Source: Candidatus Bipolaricaulota bacterium
Lineage (GTDB): Bacteria; Bipolaricaulota; Bipolaricaulia; RBG-16-55-9
Direction of reading: 5' to 3'
Assembly (NCBI GenBank): GCA_027021605.1
Contig: JALUUA010000350.1
Location: 1-22,153, forward strand
Length of the DNA stretch: 22,153 nucleotides
This document shows positions 1 through 6,981 of the stretch, piece after piece (the stretch's first letter is position 1; each line of letters starts with the position of its first letter). Below the pieces are notes generated by a model. That model did not search any database, was not told the DNA's origin, and worked only from the letters and a program-made list of their open reading frames with translations. The translations under genes and the position numbers were made by a program.

Positions 1-1
1 G

Positions 2-283
2 CTCCCCACCGCCGAGGCGGGAGCTCAGCAAGAAGAGATCGAGGGCCACGTGATCCGCTCCCCCATCGTGGGGACCTTCTACCGCCGCCCCGCACCCGAC
101 GAGGACCCCTATGTGGAAGTCGGGGATCGGGTGAGCGAGGGGGACACCGTCTGCATCGTGGAGGCGATGAAGGTGATGAACGAGGTGCGGGCGGACCGCG
201 CCGGGATCGTGAAGGCCATCTTGGTGGAGGACGCCTCGCCCGTCGAGTACGGGCAGCCCCTCCTCGTGCTCGAGCCCCTGTAA
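2..283 (+). CDS. accB: Biotin carboxyl carrier protein of acetyl-CoA carboxylase (5' end outside window)
   Basis: Carries biotin between the carboxylase and transferase halves of acetyl-CoA carboxylase, in the first step of fatty acid synthesis. The frame is open to the left edge, so only the C-terminal 93 codons are seen. A GTG at 50 lies inside the conserved run before SPIVGTFYRRP and is an internal valine, not a start. The visible part is the biotinyl/lipoyl domain: SPIVGTFY, then VEVGDRVSEGDTVCIVEAMKV with the biotinylated lysine in EAMK (codon 170-172), then VEYGQPLLVLEP. The stop TAA (281-283) is one base before the accC start, so the two genes form an accBC operon. A linker rich in Ala, Gln and Glu precedes the domain, as is usual in the family. 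The identification is secure; the N-terminal region is not visible. Confidence 0.95.
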   Translation, partial: LPTAEAGAQQEEIEGHVIRSPIVGTFYRRPAPDEDPYVEVGDRVSEGDTVCIVEAMKVMNEVRADRAGIVKAILVEDASPVEYGQPLLVLEPL

Positions 284-284
284 G

Positions 285-1631
285 ATGTTTAAAAAAATTC
301 TCGTGGCCAACCGCGGGGAGATCGCGCTGCGGGTGGTCGAAGCCTGCCGGGTGTTGGGCATCCGGTCCGTGGCCGTCTTCTCCGAGGCGGATCGGGGCCT
401 GCCCCACGTGCAGTTGGCGGACGAGGCGTACTGCATCGGACCGCCCCCGGCCCGGGACAGCTACCTCAACCTGGGGGCGATCATGAGCGCCGCCGAGATC
501 AGCGGCGCGGAGGCCATCCACCCCGGCTACGGCTTCCTGGCCGAGGACCCCCATTTCGCCGAGGTCTGCGAGGAGTCCAAGATCAAGTTCATCGGACCCG
601 GTTATGAAGTGATGCAGCTGGCGGGCAACAAGTGGGAAACCAAAAAAGCCCTGAGGCGGGCGGGGCTTCCCACCGTGCCGGGCTCCGAGGTGATCGGGAG
701 CGAGCAAGAAGCCCTCAAAGAAGCGAAGCGGGTGGGGTATCCCCTCATGATCAAGGCCGCCGCCGGGGGCGGCGGGCGGGGGATGCGCCTGGTGCGCGGG
801 GAGGAGGAACTGTTAGAGAGCTACCACGCCGCGCGGCGGGAGGCCGAGGCCGCCTTCGGGGTCCCCGACGTCTACTTCGAGCGCTTTCTGGAGGACGCCC
901 GCCACATCGAGGTGCAGATCGTCGCCGACGAGCACGGGACCGTCGTCCACTGGGGCGAGCGGGAGTGCTCCATCCAAAGGCGCTATCAGAAGCTCATCGA
1001 GGAGTCCCCCGCCCCCAATCTTCCGCAGAGCGTCCGGGAGGCGATCTGGGAGGCGGCGGTGGAGGCCGCCCGCGCCTTAGACTACCACAACGCGGGCACG
1101 GTGGAGATGCTCGTCTCCGGGAGGGATTTCTACATCATCGAGATCAACGCCCGCATCCAGGTGGAGCACCCCGTCTCCGAGATGCGGGCAGGCCGCGATC
1201 TCATCGTCGATCAGATCCGCATCGCCGCGGGGGAGAGGCTGGGCTACACCCAGAGGAAGCTGAAGCTGAGGGGCCACGCGATCGAGTGCCGCATCAACGC
1301 CGAAGATCCTCTGCGGAACTTCCTCCCCGCGACGGGGAAGCTCACGATCGAGATGTGGCCCGGCGGTCCCGGGGTGCGGGTGGACTCGCACGTCTATCAG
1401 GGCATCGAGATCGGGCCCCACTACGACTCGCTGCTGGCCAAGGTGATCGCCTGGGGGGAGGATCGCGAGGGAGCCCGCCGTCGGATGGTCAACGCCCTGG
1501 GGCGCTTCCGGGTGCAGGGGCTTTCCACCACGCGAGATCTCTGCTTAGAGATCGTGGAGCACCCCGTCTTCGTGGAGGGCCGGGCCACCACCCGCTTCCT
1601 CGACGAGCAGCTCGCTCGGGTGCAAGCGTAA
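285..1631 (+). CDS. accC: Biotin carboxylase subunit of acetyl-CoA carboxylase
   Basis: Carboxylates biotin on AccB using ATP and bicarbonate, in the cytoplasm. At 448 residues it has normal family length. An N-terminal preATP-grasp region (FKKILVANRGEIALRV, residues 2-17) is followed by HPGYGFLAED (80-88), the glycine-rich ATP loop GGGGRGMR (161-168), RECSIQRRYQKLIEE with the lysine at 236, Mg ligands near E274 and E286, RIQVEHP at 290-296 with the catalytic Arg and Glu, and CRINAEDP with R336 for biotin. Residue 289 is Ala in INARIQVEHP where most members have Thr (NTR), a mild change. The start ATG is one base after the accB stop and has no clear ribosome binding site of its own, suggesting translational coupling. 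The stop codon lies in an 8-bp hairpin that also contains the -35 box proposed for ffh. Confidence 0.97.
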   Translation: MFKKILVANRGEIALRVVEACRVLGIRSVAVFSEADRGLPHVQLADEAYCIGPPPARDSYLNLGAIMSAAEISGAEAIHPGYGFLAEDPHFAEVCEESKIKFIGPGYEVMQLAGNKWETKKALRRAGLPTVPGSEVIGSEQEALKEAKRVGYPLMIKAAAGGGGRGMRLVRGEEELLESYHAARREAEAAFGVPDVYFERFLEDARHIEVQIVADEHGTVVHWGERECSIQRRYQKLIEESPAPNLPQSVREAIWEAAVEAARALDYHNAGTVEMLVSGRDFYIIEINARIQVEHPVSEMRAGRDLIVDQIRIAAGERLGYTQRKLKLRGHAIECRINAEDPLRNFLPATGKLTIEMWPGGPGVRVDSHVYQGIEIGPHYDSLLAKVIAWGEDREGARRRMVNALGRFRVQGLSTTRDLCLEIVEHPVFVEGRATTRFLDEQLARVQA

Positions 1632-1641
1632 CGCGCTTGCA
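1621..1641 (+). other. 8-bp hairpin spanning the accC stop codon
   Basis: TGCAAGCG (1621-1628) and CGCTTGCA (1634-1641) are perfect inverted copies around a 5-base loop that holds the accC stop codon. A C-rich run follows instead of a T tract, so it does not look like a standard intrinsic terminator. Its right arm overlaps the proposed ffh -35 box. It could mark the accC mRNA end or be a protein site; the role is unknown. Confidence 0.4.
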
Positions 1642-1665
1642 ACCCCCGGGAGCCTCGCCTAGAAT
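1637..1665 (+). promoter_or_regulatory. Candidate sigma70-type promoter for the ffh operon
   Basis: TTGCAA (1637-1642), a 17-base spacer, then TAGAAT (1660-1665). The -10 matches the bacterial consensus at 5 of 6 positions and the -35 at 4 of 6. It lies in the 154-base gap between accC and ffh, one of the longest gaps in the window. It predicts a leader of roughly 110 bases before the ffh ATG. Found by eye, without scoring against background. Confidence 0.5.
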
Positions 1666-1785
1666 CTATCCCACGCGGGATTGCGCCTCTCACGGGGCAG
1701 GCGAGAGCGAAGATCCCCACGCAACGCGAACGGTCACGATACCCTAAGGACCCTATGGGCATACGGAATCGCAGGGAGAGGGACG

Positions 1786-3108
1786 ATGTTTGACGCGCTG
1801 AGCCAGCGGCTCACCTCCGCGCTCACGAAGCTCCGCCGCAAGGGGAAGCTCACCGAGCGCGACCTCGACGAGGGCCTCCGCGAGGTACGAAGGGCCCTGC
1901 TGGAGGCCGACGTCAACTACAAGGTCGCCAAGCGCTTCGTCGAGGACGTAAAAGCCAAGGCCCTAGGCCAGGCCGTCTTAGAGAGCCTCACCCCCGGCCA
2001 GCAGATCGTAAAGATCGTCCACGAGGAGCTCACGGCACTCCTAGGCCAGAAGCGCCGCGCGCCCGCGCTCAGCCAAAAGCCCTCCGTCTGGCTCGTCGTC
2101 GGCCTCCAAGGGTCGGGGAAGACGACCACCGTCGGGAAGCTGGCCCAGCACTACAAGCGCGAGGGCAAAAAAGTCCTGCTGGCCGCAACGGACATAAGGC
2201 GCCCGGCGGCCATCGAACAGCTCAAGCAGCTGGGTGCTAAGCTTGAGGTCCCCGTCTACGCCGAGGGGAAGACGGCGCTGGAGATCGCCCGCGGCGCCGC
2301 CGAGCAGGCCCGCAGGCAGCTCTTGGACCTCGTCCTCATAGACACCGCCGGACGGCTCCAGGTCGACGAGGAGCTGATGCGCGAACTCGAGGAGATGAAG
2401 GCCCACCTCCGCCCCGAGGAAGTTCTGTTAGTAGCCGACGCGATGACGGGACAAGAAGCCGTCTCCATCGCCGAGACTTTTCATCAAAGGGTGGGCCTTA
2501 CGGGGATCGTGCTCACGAAGATGGACGGCGACGCGCGGGGCGGCGCCGCCCTCTCCATGATGAGCGTCACCGGCGTGCCCATCGTCTTCCTGGGCGTGGG
2601 CGAAAAACTGGACGATCTGGAGGCGTTCCACCCAGATCGACTGGCGCAGCGCATCCTCGGGATGGGGGACGTGCTCAGCCTCATCGAGGAGGTCGAGCGC
2701 AAGGTCGACCAAAAGAAGGCCGAGGAGTTCGCCCGCAAGCTCGAAAAGGAGCGCTTCACCCTGGAGGACTTCTTGGAGCAGCTGCAGCAGGTGCGCAGCC
2801 TCGGGCCGCTGGACAAGATCCTCGAGAAGCTCCCCGGCATGGGGGGGCTAGCCGGGAAGGTCCAAATCGACGAGCGCGAACTCGTCCGGGCGCAGGCCAT
2901 CATTCAGTCGATGACCCCGGAGGAGCGCCGCCGCCCCGAGATCTTGAACGCCAGCCGCAAGAAGCGGATCGCCCGCGGATCGGGCACTCAGGTGAGCGAC
3001 GTCAACCGCTTGCTGAAGCGCTTCGAGGAGGCCAAGAAGATGATGAAGCGGATGAAGAAGCTCAGCCGCCGCCTTCCCCCCCAGGGGCCGGGCGGGTGGC
3101 CCTTCTAA
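1786..3108 (+). CDS. ffh: Signal recognition particle protein Ffh (SRP54)
   Basis: GTPase that binds signal sequences on ribosomes together with SRP RNA and delivers them to FtsY at the membrane. From ATG 1786 it has 440 residues, typical for Ffh. The N domain (1-95) begins MFDALSQRLTSAL. The G domain has the P-loop GLQGSGKTT (107-115), DTAGR (186-190), TKMDGDARGG (244-253) and GVGEKLDDLEAF. The methionine-rich M domain runs from about 300, with GPLDKILEKLPGM, the RNA-binding stretch ASRKKRIARGSG and a KMMKRMKK tail. An upstream in-frame start at 1681 would add unrelated residues. The ATG chosen follows GGGAGAGG at good spacing and gives the family N-terminus. It opens the translation/secretion gene block behind its own candidate promoter. 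Confidence 0.97.
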   Translation: MFDALSQRLTSALTKLRRKGKLTERDLDEGLREVRRALLEADVNYKVAKRFVEDVKAKALGQAVLESLTPGQQIVKIVHEELTALLGQKRRAPALSQKPSVWLVVGLQGSGKTTTVGKLAQHYKREGKKVLLAATDIRRPAAIEQLKQLGAKLEVPVYAEGKTALEIARGAAEQARRQLLDLVLIDTAGRLQVDEELMRELEEMKAHLRPEEVLLVADAMTGQEAVSIAETFHQRVGLTGIVLTKMDGDARGGAALSMMSVTGVPIVFLGVGEKLDDLEAFHPDRLAQRILGMGDVLSLIEEVERKVDQKKAEEFARKLEKERFTLEDFLEQLQQVRSLGPLDKILEKLPGMGGLAGKVQIDERELVRAQAIIQSMTPEERRRPEILNASRKKRIARGSGTQVSDVNRLLKRFEEAKKMMKRMKKLSRRLPPQGPGGWPF

Positions 3109-3158
3109 TTCTAAAACAAACAAACACAAGAAGACCGCGAAAGGGGAGAGAAGAGAGA

Positions 3159-3620
3159 ATGGCAGCCAAGATTCGCCTAAAGAGGATCGGCCGCAAGAAG
3201 CAGGCGGCCTACCGCATCGTGGTGGTGGACGAGTCCAAGGCCCGCGACACGCGGGTGGTCGACGACCTGGGGTCGTTTAACCCGCGCACGGATGAGCTGC
3301 TGCTGGACGAGGCCCGGGCGCTCGAGTGGCTCAAGAAGGGCGCCCAGCCCACCGACACCGCCCGAACCCTTTTGTCGAAAAAGGGCGTGATGGCCCGCTT
3401 CGCCCAGGACCGATTTGGACCCCAGGCCGCCTCCGCTCCCGCAGCCACGGCTACAGCTACGGCCGCAGCTCCGACGGCGACGGCGGCCGCGCCGGACGAC
3501 GCCGAGGCGGAGGCGGCACCCAAGCCGGAGAGCCCCGAACCCACGGGCATAGAGGCAGCGGAAGCGGAAAAACCGGAGGGAAGCGCGGACAAGGGCGAAG
3601 CGGCCTCCGCGTCCGCCTAG
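3159..3620 (+). CDS. rpsP: 30S ribosomal protein S16 with long acidic Ala/Glu/Pro tail
   Basis: Structural protein of the small ribosomal subunit. The S16 core is residues 1 to about 85: AAKIRLKRIGRKKQAAYRIVV, then DLGSFNP and ALEWLKKGAQPTDTARTLL. Typical bacterial S16 ends near residue 80-90, but this one continues to 153 with a low-complexity tail. The tail has alternating Thr-Ala (3447-3464), then Glu-Ala and Glu-Pro rich segments. The start ATG 3159 follows AGGGGAGAGAAGAGAGA and gives the canonical N-terminus; an in-frame start at 3096 would overlap ffh and add an unrelated leader. The 50-base gap after ffh has three AAAC units (3114-3125) and no terminator, so it is probably co-transcribed with ffh. 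The core is certain; the role of the tail is unknown. Confidence 0.96.
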   Translation: MAAKIRLKRIGRKKQAAYRIVVVDESKARDTRVVDDLGSFNPRTDELLLDEARALEWLKKGAQPTDTARTLLSKKGVMARFAQDRFGPQAASAPAATATATAAAPTATAAAPDDAEAEAAPKPESPEPTGIEAAEAEKPEGSADKGEAASASA

Positions 3621-3692
3621 GGTTGCTGTAGCCTCCCGCCATCGCCCCTCGCCAGCGCGCATTGCCGTTGCCGCTTGGGCGAATGGGGGATC

Positions 3693-3710
3693 GAGGTCGA
3701 GATCGAGATC
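3693..3710 (+). repeat. Three hexamer units before khpA
   Basis: GAGGTC followed by two GAGATC units in the 105-base gap between rpsP and the proposed khpA start. If an upstream TTG (3675) were used as the start, they would encode a Glu-Val/Glu-Ile stretch; more likely they are leader. They belong to the set of period-6 tracts seen through the window. Confidence 0.6.
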
Positions 3711-3725
3711 GGAATTGAACAGGAG

Positions 3726-4205
3726 ATGGAGCACCACCCGCTGCGCGCGCTCTTGGAATACTTGATCGCCCCGTTGGTGGACGACCCGGAGCGGGTGAAG
3801 CTCGACTGGGTGGAGACCCCCAAGGTCAGTCTCTTCTATTTAACGGCGGAGCGGGGGGACCTGGGGCGCATCCTGGGGAAGGGGGGCCAGACGATCGAGG
3901 ACATCCGCAAGGTGATGGAGGCCGTCGCCGCCCACCACGGGCGCGAGGTCATCATCGACGTCGTCGAGCTCCCCAAGCCCAAGAAGAGGGCCAAGCGGAA
4001 GAAGCGCCGCTCCAAGAACCGCAAAACGGCCCAGGCCCAAGCCGCGCAGAATTCCCATCCCAAGGCCGGCTCCGATGGACAGCCCAAGAACAAAAACAAG
4101 AACAAGCACAAGAACAAGAACAAGAACAAGAACAAGAATCAGAGCCAGAACCCGAATAAGAAGAAGGGGAACGAAGGCGGCAACGGTCGCGGGGGCCAAG
4201 GGTAA
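3726..4205 (+). CDS. khpA: KH-domain RNA-binding protein KhpA with Lys-Asn repeat tail
   Basis: Small KH-domain RNA chaperone of the KhpA/YlqC family; in Gram-positives it pairs with KhpB. The domain spans residues 1 to about 82: LRALLEYLIAPLVDDPERVKL, then GRILGKGGQTIEDIRKVMEAVAAHHGREVIIDVVE, with the RNA-binding GKGG loop. Typical KhpA ends there at 75-85 residues. This one has a 77-residue basic extension, first Lys/Arg-rich, then nine Lys-Asn or Lys-His dipeptides (residues 121-138), then Gly/Asn-rich. Start ATG 3726 fits the family N-terminus, with AGGAG touching it; a TTG at 3675 is possible but adds an odd Glu/Ile leader. Its place between rpsP and trmD is the classic khpA position. 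The tail is probably disordered and nucleic-acid binding (inference). Confidence 0.88.
   Translation: MEHHPLRALLEYLIAPLVDDPERVKLDWVETPKVSLFYLTAERGDLGRILGKGGQTIEDIRKVMEAVAAHHGREVIIDVVELPKPKKRAKRKKRRSKNRKTAQAQAAQNSHPKAGSDGQPKNKNKNKHKNKNKNKNKNQSQNPNKKKGNEGGNGRGGQG
4086..4139 (+). repeat. Nine-unit AAGAAC-type hexamer array inside khpA
   Basis: Fifty-four bases made of nine hexamers, mostly AAGAAC with variants AAAAAC, AAGCAC and AAGAAT, in phase with the codons so each unit gives Lys-Asn or Lys-His. This nearly guanine-poor, purine-rich tract contrasts sharply with the GC-rich surroundings. Confidence 0.9.
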
Positions 4206-4208
4206 GCG

Positions 4209-4928
4209 ATGCGCATCGACATCGTAACCCTCTTTCCGGAGCTCGTCGAGCCCTACTTCCAAGGGGGGCTGCTCCGGGCGGCGATCGAGCGGGGGGTCTT
4301 GGAGATTCACACCCACCCGCTCCGCGATTTCGCCGAGGGAAAGCACAAGCAGGTCGACGACCGGCCCTACGGGGGAGGCCCCGGGATGGTCCTAAAGCCC
4401 GAGCCCTTCTTCCGGGCCGTGGAGCATATACGCTCCGAACACGAGGGGGAGCCGCGCGTGATCGTGCTCTCGGCAGCCGGGAGGCTCTTCACCCAGGACC
4501 TCGCCCGCGAGCTGGCCCGCGAGGAAGGGTTGATTCTGCTGTGCGGCCGCTACCAGGGGATCGACGAGCGCGTGCTTTCGATCGCCACGGACGAGATCTC
4601 CATCGGCGACTACGTGCTGAGCGGGGGGGAGCTGCCCGCTTTGGTGATCGCGGAGGCCGTCGGGCGGCTCGTCCCCGGGGTCGTGGGGAATCTGGACTCC
4701 CTGGAGGCCGACTCCTTCGCGCACCCCTACCTGGTGGGGCCGCCCCAGTACACCCGGCCCCCCGAGTTCCGAGGGCTCAAGGTCCCCGAGGTGCTCCTCT
4801 CTGGGGATCACCAAGCGATCGAACGCTGGCGCTTCCAACAAGCCCTCGAGAAGACCCGGCGCAACCGACCCGATCTCTACGAGAAATTCCTTCAAGAGCA
4901 GGGCACCCCGGGGGAGGGAAACGGGTGA
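4209..4928 (+). CDS. trmD: tRNA (guanine-37-N1)-methyltransferase TrmD
   Basis: SPOUT enzyme that methylates G37 of tRNAs using S-adenosylmethionine, preventing +1 frameshifts. The 239 residues match family length. Motifs: MRIDIVTLFPE at the start, DDRPYGGGPGMV (50-61), LCGRYQGIDERV (111-122), the knot loop SIGDYVLSGGELPA (131-144), the catalytic Asp in ADSF (about 168), PQYTRPPEFRG and VPEVLLSGDHQAIERWR. The start is 3 bases after the khpA stop, preceded by AAGGG. The stop TGA overlaps the next gene's ATG by one base. The usual rimM gene between khpA and trmD is missing here. Confidence 0.97.
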   Translation: MRIDIVTLFPELVEPYFQGGLLRAAIERGVLEIHTHPLRDFAEGKHKQVDDRPYGGGPGMVLKPEPFFRAVEHIRSEHEGEPRVIVLSAAGRLFTQDLARELAREEGLILLCGRYQGIDERVLSIATDEISIGDYVLSGGELPALVIAEAVGRLVPGVVGNLDSLEADSFAHPYLVGPPQYTRPPEFRGLKVPEVLLSGDHQAIERWRFQQALEKTRRNRPDLYEKFLQEQGTPGEGNG

Positions 4929-5542
4929 TGGGCCGTCTCTATTTGGGGCTGTTGCACTATCCCATCCGCGGGCGGCACGGCGAGACGATCGCCACGGCCA
5001 TCACGGGCATCGACATCCACGACATCGCCAGGAGCGCCCGCACCTACGGGGTCCACCGCTTCTTCGTGGTCACCCCGCTGCGCTCGCAGCAGGAGATCGC
5101 CCGGCGGATTCTGCGCTATTGGCTGGAACTGAAGGAGGACGACCCGAGCCGCCGGGCGGAAGCCTTGCAGGGCGTGCGAATAGTTGATAGCCTAGAGGCC
5201 AGCATCGAGGAGATCCTCGCCGAAGAGAGGGGGACGAAGCCCCGGCTCATCGGGACCTCGGCCCGAACGTTTCCGAAACGTCCCTACGTGGACTACGACG
5301 AGCTTCGGGAACGGCTCGAACGCGACCCCGATCCCGTGTACTTGCTCTTGGGGACGGGCTGGGGGCTGGCCGACGCGGTGATCGAGCGGGTGGACGCGAT
5401 GCTTCGTCCCATCTACGGCGTGGGAGAGTACAATCACCTCTCGGTGCGGGCCGCGGCGGCCATCATCCTGGATCGCCTCCGCGGCAGACGAGAGCACGGA
5501 CTCCAACGCGAAAGCGAAAGCGCGGGAACAGACGAACGCTAA
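4928..5542 (+). CDS. SPOUT-type RNA methyltransferase family protein (COG4752 / Methyltrn_RNA_4)
   Basis: Predicted S-adenosylmethionine-dependent RNA methyltransferase of the family found beside, or fused to, trmD in deep-branching bacteria. The target is not established. From ATG 4928 it has 204 residues. Recognisable parts are the N-terminus RLYLGLLHYPIRGRHGETIATAITGIDIHDIARSA (split by me as RLYLGLLHYP, then ATAITGIDIHDIARSART), the mid segment YGVHRFFVVTPL, and the C-terminal knot-like LLGTGWGL (about residues 140-147) and YNHLSVRAAAAIILDRL. The ATG overlaps the trmD stop by one base, indicating tight coupling. The tail after ILDRLRGRR is low-complexity and encoded partly by repeated GCGAAA units (5508-5522). 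The family call is good; the substrate is open. Confidence 0.82.
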   Translation: MGRLYLGLLHYPIRGRHGETIATAITGIDIHDIARSARTYGVHRFFVVTPLRSQQEIARRILRYWLELKEDDPSRRAEALQGVRIVDSLEASIEEILAEERGTKPRLIGTSARTFPKRPYVDYDELRERLERDPDPVYLLLGTGWGLADAVIERVDAMLRPIYGVGEYNHLSVRAAAAIILDRLRGRREHGLQRESESAGTDER

Positions 5543-5550
5543 GCGAACGT

Positions 5551-5586
5551 ACGAGCACGAGCACGAACACAAACACAAACACAAGC
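5551..5586 (+). repeat. Six-unit hexamer array in the rplS leader
   Basis: Six consecutive hexamers fitting AC(G/A)A(G/A)C: ACGAGC twice, ACGAAC once, ACAAAC twice, ACAAGC once. It fills most of the 83-base gap between the methyltransferase and rplS and contains no T. As RNA it would be almost unstructured. It ends about 25 bases before the rplS ribosome binding site. Confidence 0.9.
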
Positions 5587-5625
5587 AGAACGGAGCAGCG
5601 CAGACCATAAGAGGAGCGATCGGCC

Positions 5626-5991
5626 ATGGATCAGATCATTCGAGCGCTGGAAGAGGAGATCACCCCGAAGCGGGACGAGGGCGCGGAAGCGGAAGGGGAG
5701 CTGCCCTTCCGCCCCGGCGATCGGGTGCGGGTGCACGAGCGGATCACCGAGGGGGTGGAGGAGGGCAAGGAGCGCATCCAGGTCTTCGAGGGCATCGTGC
5801 TGCGGGTGCGTGGCCGAGGGACCTCCAAGACGTTTACGGTGCGCAAGGAGTCCTTCGGCATCGGGGTCGAGAAGGTCTACCCCCTCAACTCCCCCAAGAT
5901 CGTCAAGATCGAGGTCGTGGAGCACCCCCGCAAGCGGGTCCGCCGCGCCCGGCTCTACTATCTGAGGGAGCGCCGCCTCCGGCTAAAATAA
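5626..5991 (+). CDS. rplS: 50S ribosomal protein L19
   Basis: Structural protein of the large subunit at the interface with the small subunit. 121 residues, usual length. Family signatures: FRPGDRVRVHERITEG, then RIQVFEGIVLRVRGRGTSKTFTVRK, GIGVEKVYPLNSPKI and RRARLYYLRER near the C-terminus. Start ATG 5626 has AGGAG at 5612-5616, 9 bases upstream. It follows trmD and the SPOUT gene, as in many bacteria where trmD-rplS is conserved. lepB starts 4 bases after its stop. The leader contains an unusual hexamer array. Confidence 0.97.
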   Translation: MDQIIRALEEEITPKRDEGAEAEGELPFRPGDRVRVHERITEGVEEGKERIQVFEGIVLRVRGRGTSKTFTVRKESFGIGVEKVYPLNSPKIVKIEVVEHPRKRVRRARLYYLRERRLRLK

Positions 5992-5995
5992 CGGC

Positions 5996-6898
5996 ATGAC
6001 GGACGAACTCAAGCGCAACGAGCCCGAGCGCCGAGCCGAGGAGTTCGAGCTAAGCCCCGAAAGGGACGGGGCTTCCTCGGCCTATCCTCCCCCATCCCCA
6101 TCTCCATCCCCGGCCCCGCAGGCGCAGGATCCCCCCGTCCTGGGGGACCTGACCACGGCCCCCCCGCTCTTGGAGGGGGTTCCCGAGCCGTCCGAGCCCG
6201 TCCGGCGGCACAAGCCGCTGCTCGCCCGGGCGCTCAACGCGATCGGGATCCCCACCCACCCGGGAGTGGACTGGGTCCTCGATTGGGTGCAGATCCTCCT
6301 GATCGCGGGGCTGCTCGCCTGGGCCACCATGACCTACGGGGTCGTACGCATGCAGGTCCCTACGGGATCGATGGAGCCCACCATCATGCGCGGCGACAGC
6401 TTCTTCGTGGACAAGTTCACGTATCTCGTGGGGCTGCAGAAGCCCGAGCCGGGGGACATCATCGTCTTCTGGCACACGGAGGGCGGGCGGATGTGCCGCA
6501 ACAAGATCCAATTGGGCCCCTGGAAGTGGGAGTGGGGGGAGCTTCGCCCCTGCCGCGAGCGGTACGTAAAGCGCCTCATCGCCGTCGGACCCGCCACCGT
6601 CACCATCAAGCAGGGGAAGATCTACCTCAACGGGCAGCTCATGACCGACCCGGCGTTCCGGCGGGATTACGTCTGCAGCAACGCCGACCCGCGCGATCCC
6701 TCCTTGAGAACGAACGAGTGCACCTGGGAGGTCCCGCCGGGGAAGATGTTCGTCTTAGGCGATAACACCCGCAACAGCTCGGACAGCCGCTACTGGGGCT
6801 TTGCGGACCTCAAGGACTTCATCGGGGAGCCCTTCTTCCGGGTCTGGCCGCCGGGGCGGATCGGCCCGATGAACGGCTACTTCGGCAGCCCCCGCTAA
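5996..6898 (+). CDS. lepB: Signal peptidase I with long proline-rich N-terminus
   Basis: Membrane serine peptidase that removes signal peptides from exported proteins. Residues 1-95 are an acidic, Pro/Ser-rich cytoplasmic extension with a Ser-Pro run at about 31-40. One membrane segment lies at about 97-117 (WVQILLIAGLLAWATM). Catalytic Ser125 is in PTGSMEPTI, Lys192 in RYVKRLIAVG, and GDNTRNSSDSRYWG is at 255-268. Four cysteines (167, 186, 227, 242) lie in the external part and may form disulfides (inference). The start ATG 5996 is 4 bases after rplS and lacks a clear ribosome binding site, so coupling is likely. A later start would have to remove the Pro-rich region; none is clearly better. 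The gene ends the translation/secretion block. Confidence 0.94.
   Translation: MTDELKRNEPERRAEEFELSPERDGASSAYPPPSPSPSPAPQAQDPPVLGDLTTAPPLLEGVPEPSEPVRRHKPLLARALNAIGIPTHPGVDWVLDWVQILLIAGLLAWATMTYGVVRMQVPTGSMEPTIMRGDSFFVDKFTYLVGLQKPEPGDIIVFWHTEGGRMCRNKIQLGPWKWEWGELRPCRERYVKRLIAVGPATVTIKQGKIYLNGQLMTDPAFRRDYVCSNADPRDPSLRTNECTWEVPPGKMFVLGDNTRNSSDSRYWGFADLKDFIGEPFFRVWPPGRIGPMNGYFGSPR
6091..6114 (+). repeat. CCCATC-type hexamer tract in lepB
   Basis: CCCATC twice, TCCATC, then CCCGGC, encoding the alternating Pro-Ser run in the cytoplasmic extension of signal peptidase. Period 6, like the other tracts in the window. Confidence 0.7.
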
Positions 6899-6981
6899 GC
6901 GGGCGAACGCGCTTCCCTTACGAAGGGGCGGTCGTGGCCCCGGCGCAGGGGACGGATGGCCTTCCCCCTGCACAAGAGATT

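Noticed and set aside
632..1747. Long open frame over accC rich in Arg, Gly and Ala
   Set aside because: Shadow in another frame of a clear biotin carboxylase; composition is that of out-of-frame GC-rich DNA and no motif is visible.
1681..1785. Upstream extension of ffh
   Set aside because: Adds unrelated residues, overlaps the leader, and the ATG at 1786 has both a ribosome binding site and the family N-terminus.
5551..5586. Possible CRISPR-like array
   Set aside because: Units are 6 bases with no spacers; it is a simple tandem repeat.
6915..6927. CCCTT-ACG-AAGGG hairpin as lepB terminator
   Set aside because: Five base pairs with a 3-base loop and no T tract; too weak to call.
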